In this document: one piece after another, positions 15,302 to 24,563 of the stretch
Layout of the letters: every line of letters starts with the position of its first letter
Numbering within the stretch: position 1 is the stretch's first letter
Assembly: GCA_964496975.1 (NCBI GenBank)
Contig: CAZCBN010000034.1
Coordinates: forward strand, 1-29,084
From: CAZCBN01 sp964496975
Lineage (GTDB): Bacteria; Planctomycetota; Phycisphaerae; Phycisphaerales; UBA1924
DNA: 29,084 bases
Direction: 5' to 3'
Program-made: the position numbers and the translations under genes
The notes under the pieces: generated by a model
Databases searched by the model: none
What the model was told of the DNA's origin: nothing
Seen by the model: only the letters and a program-made list of their open reading frames with translations

Positions 15302-17161
15302 TCACTGCGAGAGGATCAGCACCGTGTAGGGCCCGATGCTGACGTTGGCGTTGTAGCCCAGGCCGTCCTTGGCGCCGCTGTTGGCGTTGGTGTCGTAGGC
15401 GGGGTGGTTGCCGAAGGCGGCGGAATAGCCGTTCCAGTCTGAGTTGAAGCGGACGCGCCACATCCCGCCGCGGGGCATGCCGAGGTTGTAGCTGGCGTAG
15501 CCCGAGCCGCCGAAGTTGGCGACGACGACGACGTCGTCCCCCGCGCCGCCGTTCTGCCAGCGGTGGTAGGCGATCACCTTGTTGGTGTTGTTGACGTGGA
15601 AGACGTTGACGTTCTGCCCGCGCAGGCCGCGGGTGTTGTTGAACCAGTTGCGACGCAGGCGGATGAGGTCTCGGTAGAGGTTTTTGATGCCGCCGTAGGT
15701 GGTGAGCTTGCTCCAGTCGACGGGGTCGGTGTCCTGGAAGTAGGTGTCCTCGAGGATCTCCTGGCCCTGGAAGATCATCGGGATGCCGGGGCTCGTCATC
15801 GTGATGGCGGCGCCGAGGGTGGAGCGCTTCTGCGACCACCAGCTGCCGGCGTTGCCGGGGAAGATCTCCTCGGGCACGCGGGCGTGGCCGTTGGCGACCT
15901 CGTCGTGGCTCTCGGTGTAGATCACGCGCTGGAAGGCGTCGCCGTTGTACTTCTTCGCGATGGCGTCGCGCACGGAGAACATGTTGCGGTTGCTGTCGCT
16001 CCCGGTGATGATCGCATCGCGGATGGGGTGCACGAAGGCCGCGTCCCACTGCGAGTCAAAGCCCGCGCCGCCCGCGCCGGTGGAGCGCGTGATGTACTCG
16101 TTGTTCTGCAGGTCCTCCGCGATGGAGATCTTCTGCGGCATCGCCGCGTTGATCTCGTTGTTCACGTACTGCATGAGCGACCACCCGTCGGCGATGTCGC
16201 CCCCGCCGCCGTTGTTCTGCGTGCGGATGTTGACGGTGGAGTCCCACCGCAGCCCGTCCACGCGGAAGTCGGAGAGCCAGCGGAAGGCGTTGTCCTTGAT
16301 GTACGTGCGGACGTCGCCCCGGCCGTAGTCGGGCCGCGTGTCGCCCCAGGGCGTGCTTCGGCGCCAGTCCTGGTAGAAGTAGATTCCGCCGTACCCGTTC
16401 TGGCTCCACCCGTCGAACTGCCAGAGGTCGAGGTCGCTCGGGCCGAAGTGGTTGTATACCACGTCCTGAATCACGGCGATGCCGCGGTTGTGGGCCTGCT
16501 GCACGAAGTTCTTGTACCCGTCGGGCCCGCCGTAGACAGACTCGATCGCGAAGGGGTGCGCGGGGTTGTAGCCCCAGGAGAAGTCGCCCGCGAACTCCGC
16601 CAGCGGCATCACCTTCACCGCGTTGATGCCCAGGTCGCGGATGTGGTCCAGCCGCGCCACCGCGCTCGTGAACGTGCCCGGCGCCCCGCCCGGCGTGTCG
16701 TTCAGCGTGCCGATGTGCATCTCGTAGATCACCATCTCGTTCCAGGGCGGCGACGTGAAGCTGCCGGACCACGCGAAGGCGGCGTCGTTGTAGACGATCG
16801 TGTCGCCCACGGAGTTGGTCACCTTCTCCCCGCGCGGGTCGATGCGCCAGAGCGTCTGCGTCCCGTTCTTGATGACGTACTGGTACGCGTGCCCGACGGC
16901 GGCGCCGGCGACGTCGCGCGACCAGTAGCCGCTGGTGCCCTCCTTGACGAGCGGCGTCGCGGTGGCCGAGAAGCTGTTGAACGTGCCCGCGACGCACACG
17001 CTGGTGGCGAAGGGCGCCCAGACGCGGAAGGTCACGCCGCCGGTGTAGGGCGTCGACCCCACGCCGGGCCGCGTGGATTGCGCCCACGCCGGCGCCGCGA
17101 CCAGCCCACCGGCCGCGAGCCACGCCGCGGCGACGACAACAGCGGATGTGCGAAGACGCAT
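15302..17161 (-). CDS. Secreted GH13 alpha-glucan enzyme (amylase / branching-enzyme-like)
   Basis: The 619-residue product has a signal peptide (1-27, APAWA|Q). An N-terminal carbohydrate-binding module 48-like domain follows (about 40-125, GVTFRVWAPFATSVCVAGTFN). The GH13 barrel contains DVVYNHFG, RVDGLRWDS with nucleophile D307, ISIAEDL with acid/base E349, and ESHDE with D420, so the full catalytic triad is present. A C-terminal beta domain (about 530-619) ends in YTVLILSQ. The CBM48 plus GH13 layout resembles glucan branching or debranching enzymes, but a signal peptide implies action on glycogen or starch-like polymers outside the cytoplasm. Hydrolysis against transfer cannot be decided. 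AGGA lies 8 bases before the ATG. A candidate promoter with a LacI-type operator lies about 270-310 bases upstream, and a terminator follows the gene. Confidence 0.92.
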   Translation of the reverse strand: MRLRTSAVVVAAAWLAAGGLVAAPAWAQSTRPGVGSTPYTGGVTFRVWAPFATSVCVAGTFNSFSATATPLVKEGTSGYWSRDVAGAAVGHAYQYVIKNGTQTLWRIDPRGEKVTNSVGDTIVYNDAAFAWSGSFTSPPWNEMVIYEMHIGTLNDTPGGAPGTFTSAVARLDHIRDLGINAVKVMPLAEFAGDFSWGYNPAHPFAIESVYGGPDGYKNFVQQAHNRGIAVIQDVVYNHFGPSDLDLWQFDGWSQNGYGGIYFYQDWRRSTPWGDTRPDYGRGDVRTYIKDNAFRWLSDFRVDGLRWDSTVNIRTQNNGGGGDIADGWSLMQYVNNEINAAMPQKISIAEDLQNNEYITRSTGAGGAGFDSQWDAAFVHPIRDAIITGSDSNRNMFSVRDAIAKKYNGDAFQRVIYTESHDEVANGHARVPEEIFPGNAGSWWSQKRSTLGAAITMTSPGIPMIFQGQEILEDTYFQDTDPVDWSKLTTYGGIKNLYRDLIRLRRNWFNNTRGLRGQNVNVFHVNNTNKVIAYHRWQNGGAGDDVVVVANFGGSGYASYNLGMPRGGMWRVRFNSDWNGYSAAFGNHPAYDTNANSGAKDGLGYNANVSIGPYTVLILSQ

Positions 17162-17183
17162 GCTTCGATTCCTTTTTCTCTGT

Positions 17184-17268
17184 GGACCGCCGTCATGGCG
17201 GACCGCCTTTTTGCGAACCGTCCCTTGTGTGAACCGCTTCTCGTGTGAACCGGCACCGTTGTGAACCG
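17184..17268. repeat. Array of six GRACCG motifs with a 16-base period
   Basis: The motif GGACCG or GAACCG starts at 17184, 17200, 17215, 17231, 17247 and 17263. Spacing is 16 bases throughout, except one of 15. In the last three units the preceding bases are also conserved (GTGTGAACCG, GTGTGAACCG, TTGTGAACCG). The array lies just upstream of the GH13 ribosome binding site, inside the predicted long mRNA leader. Confidence 0.75.
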
Positions 17269-17436
17269 TCATCTGTGCCCGCCGGCCCGCCTGCGCACGG
17301 CGGCGTAGCACAGGCGCATGACACCGCGCCCGCGTGAGCGCGGAACACACGCTGATCACCAGTCGCGAGCATCGCCTCGCAGCCGTTCCGGGCCGCCGCG
17401 GCGATCCAACGCCCCGGCCCGATCACGGATCATCGG

Positions 17437-17474
17437 AGTATAAAAACCGCTTTCATGCCTGCAAGCGTTTGCAG
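17437..17474 (-). promoter_or_regulatory. Candidate promoter with LacI-family-type operator for the GH13 gene
   Basis: The 16-base near-palindrome CTGCAAGCGTTTGCAG (17459-17474) has seven of eight symmetric pairs and a central CG, as LacI-family operators do (pattern TGCAAxCGxTTGCA). On the minus strand it is followed by TATACT (17437-17442, complement AGTATA), a good -10 hexamer. TTGCAG, overlapping the operator's right half, sits 16 bases before it as a weak -35. A repressor bound here would cover the -35. Transcription would start near 17430, leaving a leader of about 270 bases. Confidence 0.6.
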
Positions 17475-17681
17475 CGCGCTCGCGGCGCAATCATGCAGAT
17501 CGTCCTGAAGTTGGGGAGAAACCGCGCGGTCCGCGCCGCCCCCTCAACGCAGCGTTGATCGCTTGACGCGCATCGACCGCCGATGGAAACGCGGGGTTGC
17601 GGGGCCGGGCCTCCCCCGGTTCTCCCGGAAGGCGGGGCACAAACGACGGGTTCGGTGTTGTCGCGTTCAGCGCCGCCGCGT

Positions 17682-19265
17682 TCAGAGCCGCTGCGCCGCG
17701 AGGCTCGCCAGCTCGCTGCGTTCGCTCTTGGCGAGCATCATGTGGCCGACGATGCCCAGACCCTTCATCTTCTCCACGGCGTAGCTCAGGCCGTTGCTAG
17801 AGCGGTCGAGGTAGGGGTTGTCGATCTGGCCGATGTCGCCGGTGAGGACGAGCTTGGTGCCCTCGCCGACGCGGCTCACGATCGTCTTCACCTCGTGCGG
17901 CGTGAGGTTCTGCGCCTCGTCGACGATCATGAACTGGTGGGGGATGCTGCGGCCGCGGATGTACGTCAGGGGCTCCAGCACCAGCGAGCCGTCGGCCATG
18001 AGCTTGTTGATGTGGTGCTCGGGGCTGCGGCTCTCGGCGGCCTGGTTGGGGCTGCCGCGCGTGCTGAGCAGGTAGCTGATGTTGTCGAAGATCGGCTGCA
18101 TCCAGGCGCCGAGCTTCTCGTCCTTGTCGCCGGGCAGGTAGCCGATGTCGCGCCCCATCGGCATGATGGGCCTCGCGACGAGCAGCTTGTCGTACCGCTG
18201 GTCCTGGTAGACCTTGCTCATGCCGGCGGCGATGGCGAGCAGCGTCTTGCCCGTGCCGGCCGAGCCCAGCAGCGTGACGAGGCGGATCTCGTCGTCCAGC
18301 AGCAGGTCGAGCGCCATCGTCTGCTGCACGTTGCGGGCCATGATGCCGAAGGTCGGCTTCTTCTGCCCCGTCACCGGGATGAGGTGGTCGGTGTCGGCGA
18401 GGCGCCGGGCCAGGCCCGTGTGCGTCTCGTCGTCCAGGTCGCGCATCAGCACGAACTCGTTCGCGATCGGCTCCTCGATCAGCGTCGGCCCGCGCAGCGT
18501 GGAGCCCGCCGCCCCGGCCAGCGCCCCCGCCGCGCCGGCGCCCAGGTCCTCCCCCTGCGCCGGCGGCTCCAGCGAGAGCGCCGACGCGCGCATCAGGTCT
18601 TCCACCGCCAGCATGCGGTCGGCGTAGAGCCGGTCGATCGTCTGGCCCGGCACGTCCACCGTCGTGTAGCCGACGTAGAGCCGGTCGGCGTCGACCTTCT
18701 GGTTCTCGAAGTCCTCGGTGTGGATGCCCAGCGCGTCCGACTTGATCCGCGCCGACAGGTCCTTCGACACAAAGACGACGTGCTCCGTGCCCGCCAGCTT
18801 GAGCGCGTACGCCGCCGCGATGATCTTGTTGTCCGGCGTCGCCTCGCCGATGACGTCGGGCCGGTCCTCGTGCTTCTGCACGTCGATCCGGACCGTGCCG
18901 CTGATCCCCGTCGGGCTCGTCGCCGCGCCGCTGCGCGCCGTCAGCGGCAGCAGGTCGAGCCGCACGCCCACGGTCAGGCTGCCGAGCCCGCGCAGCGTGT
19001 CCAGGTGCCGGATCGCCGCCCGCGCGTTGCGACCGATGTCGTCGTCGCGGCGCTTCATCTTGTCGAGTTCCTCGATCACCGGGTAGGGGATCACGAGGTG
19101 GTTGTCCTCGAAGACGAACAGCGCCCCCGGGTTGTGCAGCAGCACGTTCGTGTCCAGCACGAAATGCTTCACGCGGCGCGGCTTCGCAAGGGCGTCGCCC
19201 GCGCTCGAGGCGGTGGTGGGGGTCGGCACGTCGTGGCGTCGCGGGGTCGTCATCAGCAGCGTCAT
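17682..19265 (-). CDS. PIN domain plus PhoH-type ATPase (YlaK/PhoH2-like)
   Basis: The 527-residue product joins an N-terminal PIN-type nuclease domain (about 34-180) to a C-terminal PhoH ATPase domain (about 300-520). The PIN part begins HFVLDTNVLLHNP with the first acidic residue D38, then IEELDKMKRRDDDIGRNAR. The PhoH part has Walker A GSAGTGKT at 334-341, ARPIMPMGRDIGYLPGD, FMIVDEAQNLTPHE with D449, and LVLTGDIGQIDNPYLD. Related proteins are described as RNA helicase/ribonuclease fusions. A variable linker (about 265-300) lies between. I chose the ATG at 19265; a second ATG at 19253 is equally possible, and the 28 residues further upstream do not look protein-like. It is the second PhoH-type protein in the window. 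No VapB-like antitoxin gene is adjacent. Confidence 0.93.
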   Translation of the reverse strand: MTLLMTTPRRHDVPTPTTASSAGDALAKPRRVKHFVLDTNVLLHNPGALFVFEDNHLVIPYPVIEELDKMKRRDDDIGRNARAAIRHLDTLRGLGSLTVGVRLDLLPLTARSGAATSPTGISGTVRIDVQKHEDRPDVIGEATPDNKIIAAAYALKLAGTEHVVFVSKDLSARIKSDALGIHTEDFENQKVDADRLYVGYTTVDVPGQTIDRLYADRMLAVEDLMRASALSLEPPAQGEDLGAGAAGALAGAAGSTLRGPTLIEEPIANEFVLMRDLDDETHTGLARRLADTDHLIPVTGQKKPTFGIMARNVQQTMALDLLLDDEIRLVTLLGSAGTGKTLLAIAAGMSKVYQDQRYDKLLVARPIMPMGRDIGYLPGDKDEKLGAWMQPIFDNISYLLSTRGSPNQAAESRSPEHHINKLMADGSLVLEPLTYIRGRSIPHQFMIVDEAQNLTPHEVKTIVSRVGEGTKLVLTGDIGQIDNPYLDRSSNGLSYAVEKMKGLGIVGHMMLAKSERSELASLAAQRL

Positions 19266-19364
19266 GCATGCTCCGGGGCGGGCTCCGCCCAACCCATCCC
19301 TCTCGCATCCTCCCGACCGCAGCATACAGACGCCGCCGCCCGCTGCCACCCCCCTTTTTCCCGT

Positions 19365-20216
19365 TCACCCGCCCAGCAGCCCGAGCCCCGCCGCAAGCCG
19401 CCACGCCCCCCCGGCCCGAGCGAGCCGCAGCGAGTACCGCCGCGGCGGCCTTCCCGTCGCCTGCAGGTCAAACACCACCGACTCCACCGCGCCCGCCGCC
19501 GCCGCCCGCGCCAGCTCATCATCATCCAGCACAAGCCCCGCCGGCCCGAGCGCCGCCCGAAGCCCGCCCCCCTCGCCCTGAACCCCCCCGACCCGTGCCC
19601 CCCCGCCCTGAACCCCCCTGCCCGGTGCCCGCCCTCCCGGCGCGCGCCCGCCCCGCGCCCGCACCGGCCGGCCGCGCCGAACTCCCACGCCCGCCGCCAC
19701 AAACTCCGACAGCCCCAGCACCTCCACCGGCAACGCCACCAGCACCGCCCTCCGCCCGCCGTCTCGACTTTTCCGGGCCGCGCGCCCCTCCGGCGTATCC
19801 CGGCCTGGCCGCCCCTCTCGGACGGTCTGCCCCCCGCGAACGATCCGCGGCACCGGCGCGCACAGCACCAGCCGCCGCGTCGTCAGCACCGCCACCCGAC
19901 GCCCCCGCGTCGCCCAGATTGCCCCGATCAGATGCAGCGCCGGCCCCACGCCCGGCGTCGCCGCCAGCGCCGCGCCCATCACCTGCGAGCTCCCGCTCGG
20001 CACCGGCTCCAGCGTCCCAAAGCCCACGAGCCGCTCGTCCCGCCCGGCCCGGCACGCACGCACCGCGTCCCGCACCGCACCGACGGGCACCGTGGTGTTC
20101 ACAAAGGGCGTTGTCAGCGGCCGGGGCCGCCGCCGCTCCTCGCGCCGTGCCTCTTGCCGGGCCGCACGCCGCAGCGCGGCCGCGCCCGGCCCGGGCCCTC
20201 GTGCGTCGCGCCTCAC
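19365..20216 (-). CDS. Hypothetical protein with Gly/Arg-rich insertion
   Basis: A GTG start at 20216 gives 283 residues. Three parts can be seen: a basic Arg-rich N-terminus (1-35); a more regular domain (about 36-175) with FVNTTVPVGAVRDAV, RLVGFGTLEPVPSGSSQV and VAVLTTRRLVLCAPVPRI, then a hydrophobic block VLVALPVEVLGLSEFVAAG; and a Gly/Arg-rich stretch (about 180-225) made partly of a 10-residue duplication. The end contains VESVVFDLQATGRPPRRYSLRLARAGG, which looks like beta strands. No family is recognised. It lies 36 bases after the asnS stop on the same strand and may be co-transcribed with it. The high-GC repeat inside the gene may also conceal a sequencing error. Confidence 0.6.
   Translation of the reverse strand: MRRDARGPGPGAAALRRAARQEARREERRRPRPLTTPFVNTTVPVGAVRDAVRACRAGRDERLVGFGTLEPVPSGSSQVMGAALAATPGVGPALHLIGAIWATRGRRVAVLTTRRLVLCAPVPRIVRGGQTVREGRPGRDTPEGRAARKSRDGGRRAVLVALPVEVLGLSEFVAAGVGVRRGRPVRARGGRAPGGRAPGRGVQGGGARVGGVQGEGGGLRAALGPAGLVLDDDELARAAAAGAVESVVFDLQATGRPPRRYSLRLARAGGAWRLAAGLGLLGG
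19574..19633. repeat. 30-base tandem duplication inside a coding region
   Basis: Two 30-base units beginning CGCCCTGAACCCCC (19574-19603 and 19604-19633) keep the frame and encode a 10-residue GVQG-containing repeat in the hypothetical protein. Confidence 0.65.
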
Positions 20217-20252
20217 GTGCTCGCGCCTCCCCGGCCCGCCCGTCCCACGCCG

Positions 20253-21716
<1,464 letters not shown>

Positions 21717-21821
21717 GTGCCGTCGCTCCGGGCCCCGCGGGCACCGAGAGACAGCGCCGCCTCGCGCCCCCTCGCGGCTCCTCGCGAACAAGGCCCGATG
21801 CTAGGACGCCGACGCACCCCC

Positions 21822-22685
21822 TTACGGGTAGACCGCGAACTTCCCTCCGTTGATCGCCCCGTACCCCGTCACCCGCTCGTACACCCGGTTCCATGTCGAC
21901 AGGTTGCCCCGCTCGTACACGTACCAGTCGCGGTGCTGGGTGTCGACCGCCACCTCCTGCACCGTCTCCGAGTCGCCCGACGAGACGTCGAACTTCTCCA
22001 CCGTGACGTCCAGCATCGTGTAAAAGCCGTCCCCCTGGTGCCGCGTCGTGAACTGGTCGTTGTTCGCCCAGCGGCCGTCGGTGTCCACCGAGTTGTACCA
22101 GGGCGTGCTCTCCTCGATAAACACCGGCAGCGCCCGGAACCGCGTCATCACCGCGAGCCCCGCCGCACGCATGAACCGCGGCGGCGACTCGCTGTCGCTC
22201 CGCCACCGGCCCGAGGCCCGGTCCAGGTACCAGATCTTGGACTCAACGCTGGTCTTCGCCCCCTGCGCCCCCACGGCCAGCGTGTAGTCGTAATCAAGCT
22301 CCGCCCCCGCCACCTGCGGCCCGGCCTCGATCTCGCGCCGGTCACCCGCGCCGCTCTCCCGGTTGTTCTTCGGGCAGGCCAGCATCTCCCCCGCGTTGCC
22401 CAGGTACTCGTACACGGGCCCGGCGACGATCACGCCGTCCACGGTCCGCCGGGCCCAGCCGTTCCGCGGGTCGTTGCCCCAGAGCTGCTCCTTGTGGTCC
22501 TCGGCATAAAAGTTCGCGGCCGTCGCCAGCTCGCGCATCCGCGCCAGGCACGCGAGCGACAGCCCCGACTCCCGCGCCGCGCCCAGCGACGGCAGCAAGA
22601 TCCCGATCAGCAACGCGATGATCGCGATCACCACGAGCAACTCAATGAGCGTAAACCCCGGCCGTGCGCGCGTCGTCGTCACCAT
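21822..22685 (-). CDS. Type II secretion pseudopilin-like protein
   Basis: The 287-residue product has a short basic leader and a prepilin site G10|F11 in RPGFTLIELLVVIAIIALLIGILLPSLGAARES. This is the classic methylated N-terminus followed by a membrane/assembly helix. The soluble part contains CLARMRELATAANFYAEDHKEQLWGN and the block MLACPKNNRE. A later domain, rich in Trp and Tyr, has FTTRHQGDGFYTMLDVTVEKFD, where a H-x(n)-DG pattern can be seen. It ends in NGGKFAVYP. The leader length is normal, in contrast to the 39-residue leader of the other pseudopilin-like protein in the window. Its function may lie in type II secretion or in surface filaments; no other secretion gene is next to it. 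It is divergent from the gene at 22937. Confidence 0.88.
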   Translation of the reverse strand: MVTTTRARPGFTLIELLVVIAIIALLIGILLPSLGAARESGLSLACLARMRELATAANFYAEDHKEQLWGNDPRNGWARRTVDGVIVAGPVYEYLGNAGEMLACPKNNRESGAGDRREIEAGPQVAGAELDYDYTLAVGAQGAKTSVESKIWYLDRASGRWRSDSESPPRFMRAAGLAVMTRFRALPVFIEESTPWYNSVDTDGRWANNDQFTTRHQGDGFYTMLDVTVEKFDVSSGDSETVQEVAVDTQHRDWYVYERGNLSTWNRVYERVTGYGAINGGKFAVYP

Positions 22686-22717
22686 CGCAATCTAACGACC
22701 GGCCGCCCGCGCAAACC

Positions 22718-22730
22718 TCACGTGACGTGA
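22718..22730. promoter_or_regulatory. Palindrome TCACGTGA with overlapping CGTGA copy
   Basis: TCACGTGA (22718-22725) is a perfect 8-base palindrome and is followed directly by CGTGA. It lies 32 bases before the start of the pseudopilin-like gene and in the region shared with the divergent membrane protein gene. A transcription factor site is possible, but the motif is short. Confidence 0.3.
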
Positions 22731-22857
22731 AGACCGCGCGAAGACTCTGCAAAGCCACCCGCCGCCCGATTCCGCGCCCCCCCGCCCCGCCCTACCCCAT
22801 TCAACCCGAAAGACCCCCTGAAGTCGAAAGCCGCCGCGGCCGATACGGCTTCTCCTT

Positions 22858-22900
22858 GCGCGGTGCGTGGAGCGCCCCGCGCTGCGCGCACGCACCGCGC
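22858..22900 (+). other. Perfect 12-base inverted repeat in the leader of the membrane protein gene
   Basis: GCGCGGTGCGTG (22858-22869) is exactly complementary to CACGCACCGCGC (22889-22900). The 19-base interval holds a smaller hairpin (AGCGC/GCGCT). No T-tract follows. The structure lies 36 bases before the ATG at 22937 and would be a very stable leader hairpin in the mRNA. Confidence 0.6.
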
Positions 22901-22936
22901 CACCCCGTCCGCCGCACCCCCAGCCCCGGAAGCCCG

Positions 22937-23287
22937 ATGTCCCACCCCGCCCTGCTCCTCATCGTTCTCGCCGGCCTCGCCACCCTCCTGCTCGTCCTGC
23001 CCCCCATCTACCGGGACGCGAGCCACAACCTCCGCAAGGCCATCGGCTTCGCGCTCACGCTCACCCCCGCGATTGTGCTTTCTGCCGGCCTCGCCTGGCT
23101 GGTCGCCACCAGCGGCGTCCTCCCCGCGGCCCGCAGCGCGGCCCGGAACGCCAAGACGTTCGCGCACCTGCCCCGCGGCCCGCTCTACCCCGCGCGCCCC
23201 GCGCCGCAAGGCCCCGACGCCCCGGCGTCTACGATCGCTCCCGATGCCCTCGTCACCGTCCAGCCCGACGCCCCCTCCCCCGGATGA
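22937..23287 (+). CDS. Small membrane protein of unknown function
   Basis: An ATG at 22937, with GGAAG five bases before it, gives 116 residues. Two membrane segments are visible: about 4-22 (PALLLIVLAGLATLLLVLP) and about 37-58 (FALTLTPAIVLSAGLAWLV). They are joined by a short basic loop with YRDASHNLRKA. The C-terminal half is Pro/Ala-rich, probably disordered. No family is recognised. Its last 44 bases overlap the start of the rlmN-type gene in another frame, so the two genes are likely co-transcribed and perhaps translationally linked. Confidence 0.7.
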   Translation: MSHPALLLIVLAGLATLLLVLPPIYRDASHNLRKAIGFALTLTPAIVLSAGLAWLVATSGVLPAARSAARNAKTFAHLPRGPLYPARPAPQGPDAPASTIAPDALVTVQPDAPSPG

Positions 23288-24506
23288 GGCACCGCGGGGC
23301 CCCAGCGCCCCCGAAGGCGTCGCCCCCCCGCTGAACCCCCTGGGCTACACACTCGCCGATTTTCAGGCCGCGGCGGCCGAGCGCGGCTTCGGCCCCGGCC
23401 AGGCCGAGCGGGCGTACAAGCAGGTTTTGCGCGAGGGCCAGACCGAGGCCACCGGCGCCCGAGGCCGCGTCATCGCCCGCAGCCCGATCGCCCCCATCGT
23501 CCGAGAACAATCTGAGCAGGGCTCCGAGGGCGTCACGACCAAGTTCGTGCAGCGCCTCGATGGCATGCCCCGCCCGCCGCAGACCGGCCGCACCGCCGAC
23601 CTCAACCCGCTGGGCGTCCTCGCCGCCGACGCCCGCGTGCAGCACCTCGACATCGAGAGCGTCATCATCCCCATGATCGGCCGCACCGGCCGACGCACCA
23701 ACACGCTCTGCGTCAGCAGCCAGGTCGGGTGCGCCATGGGCTGCCACTTCTGCGAGACCGCCCAGATGGGCCTGGTCCGGAGCCTCACCGCCGAGGAAAT
23801 CGTCGGCCAGTGGTGGGCCGCCACGCACGTCAAGAAGGCCCGCATCGACAACATCGTCTTCATGGGCATGGGCGAGCCGCTGGACAACATGGACGAGGTC
23901 ATCCGCGCCGTCGGCGTGCTGGCCGACCACAACGGCGCCGCCGTCCCCATGGCCAGCATCACCATCAGCACCGTGGGCCGCCTCGACGGCCTCGCCAAGC
24001 TGCACCGCGTCATCCAGAACCACGGCTGGCACCGCCTGGGCCTCGCCGTCAGCATCAACGCGCCCAACGACGACATCCGAAGCCGCCTCATGCCGGTGAA
24101 CAAGGCCATGCCGATGGCCCACCTGCGCGACGCCCTGCTCGACTTCCGCCGCGGCAGCAACCGCAAGCTCTGCTTTGAATACGTCCTCATCCCCGGCGTG
24201 AACAACGCTCCCGAGCACGCCGACCAGATCGCCGACTACCTCGAGCCCTTCAAGGGCATCGCCGGCGAGCGCAGCCCCACCGGCGTCCTGAACGTCATCC
24301 CCTACAACCCGCGCCGGCAAAGCCCCTGGCCCGCCCCCACCGAGGAGGAGGTCACCGCCTTCATGCAGCGCTGCATCGCCAGGGGGCTCTTCGTCAAACG
24401 CCGCCGCACCAAGGGCCGCGACATGATGGGCGCCTGCGGCCAGCTCGGCACCCAGGAAATCCGCGCCCGCCGCTTCGTCCCGCTGGGCGTGCCCGAAAGC
24501 CGCTGA
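23244..24506 (+). CDS. rlmN: Radical SAM methyltransferase, RlmN type
   Basis: RlmN-type enzymes methylate C2 of adenine in 23S rRNA (A2503) and some tRNAs, using a 4Fe-4S cluster and S-adenosylmethionine. The 420-residue product has the cluster motif CAMGCHFC with C163, C167 and C170, then ETAQMGLVRSLTAEEIVGQ, the MGMGEPLDN block, SISTVG-like ITISTVGR, and the second catalytic cysteine C398 in MGACGQL. The N-terminal region (about 30-110) is divergent from the textbook family but keeps a KFVQRLDG strand. The ATG at 23244 gives a 28-residue Pro/Ser-rich tail. I see no better start downstream, as homology begins at about residue 30. It overlaps the preceding gene by 44 bases. Cfr-type resistance methylation (C8) is less likely for a core gene. 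Confidence 0.92.
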   Translation: MPSSPSSPTPPPPDEAPRGPSAPEGVAPPLNPLGYTLADFQAAAAERGFGPGQAERAYKQVLREGQTEATGARGRVIARSPIAPIVREQSEQGSEGVTTKFVQRLDGMPRPPQTGRTADLNPLGVLAADARVQHLDIESVIIPMIGRTGRRTNTLCVSSQVGCAMGCHFCETAQMGLVRSLTAEEIVGQWWAATHVKKARIDNIVFMGMGEPLDNMDEVIRAVGVLADHNGAAVPMASITISTVGRLDGLAKLHRVIQNHGWHRLGLAVSINAPNDDIRSRLMPVNKAMPMAHLRDALLDFRRGSNRKLCFEYVLIPGVNNAPEHADQIADYLEPFKGIAGERSPTGVLNVIPYNPRRQSPWPAPTEEEVTAFMQRCIARGLFVKRRRTKGRDMMGACGQLGTQEIRARRFVPLGVPESR

Positions 24507-24563
24507 CGGCTCACCCCGCGCCGCAACGTCGCGACCTCACCCGCGGCCGTCCGCGCCCCAGCC

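Larger units (their letters stand above)
17162..17681. other. Intergenic region between GH13 and PIN-PhoH genes
   Basis: This 520-base region holds the 16-base repeat array (17184-17268) in the leader of the GH13 gene, then a stretch without recognisable features (17270-17430), then the candidate promoter and LacI-type operator (17437-17474). From 17475 to 17681 I see nothing definite; a clear terminator for the PIN-PhoH gene was not found. Confidence 0.6.
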
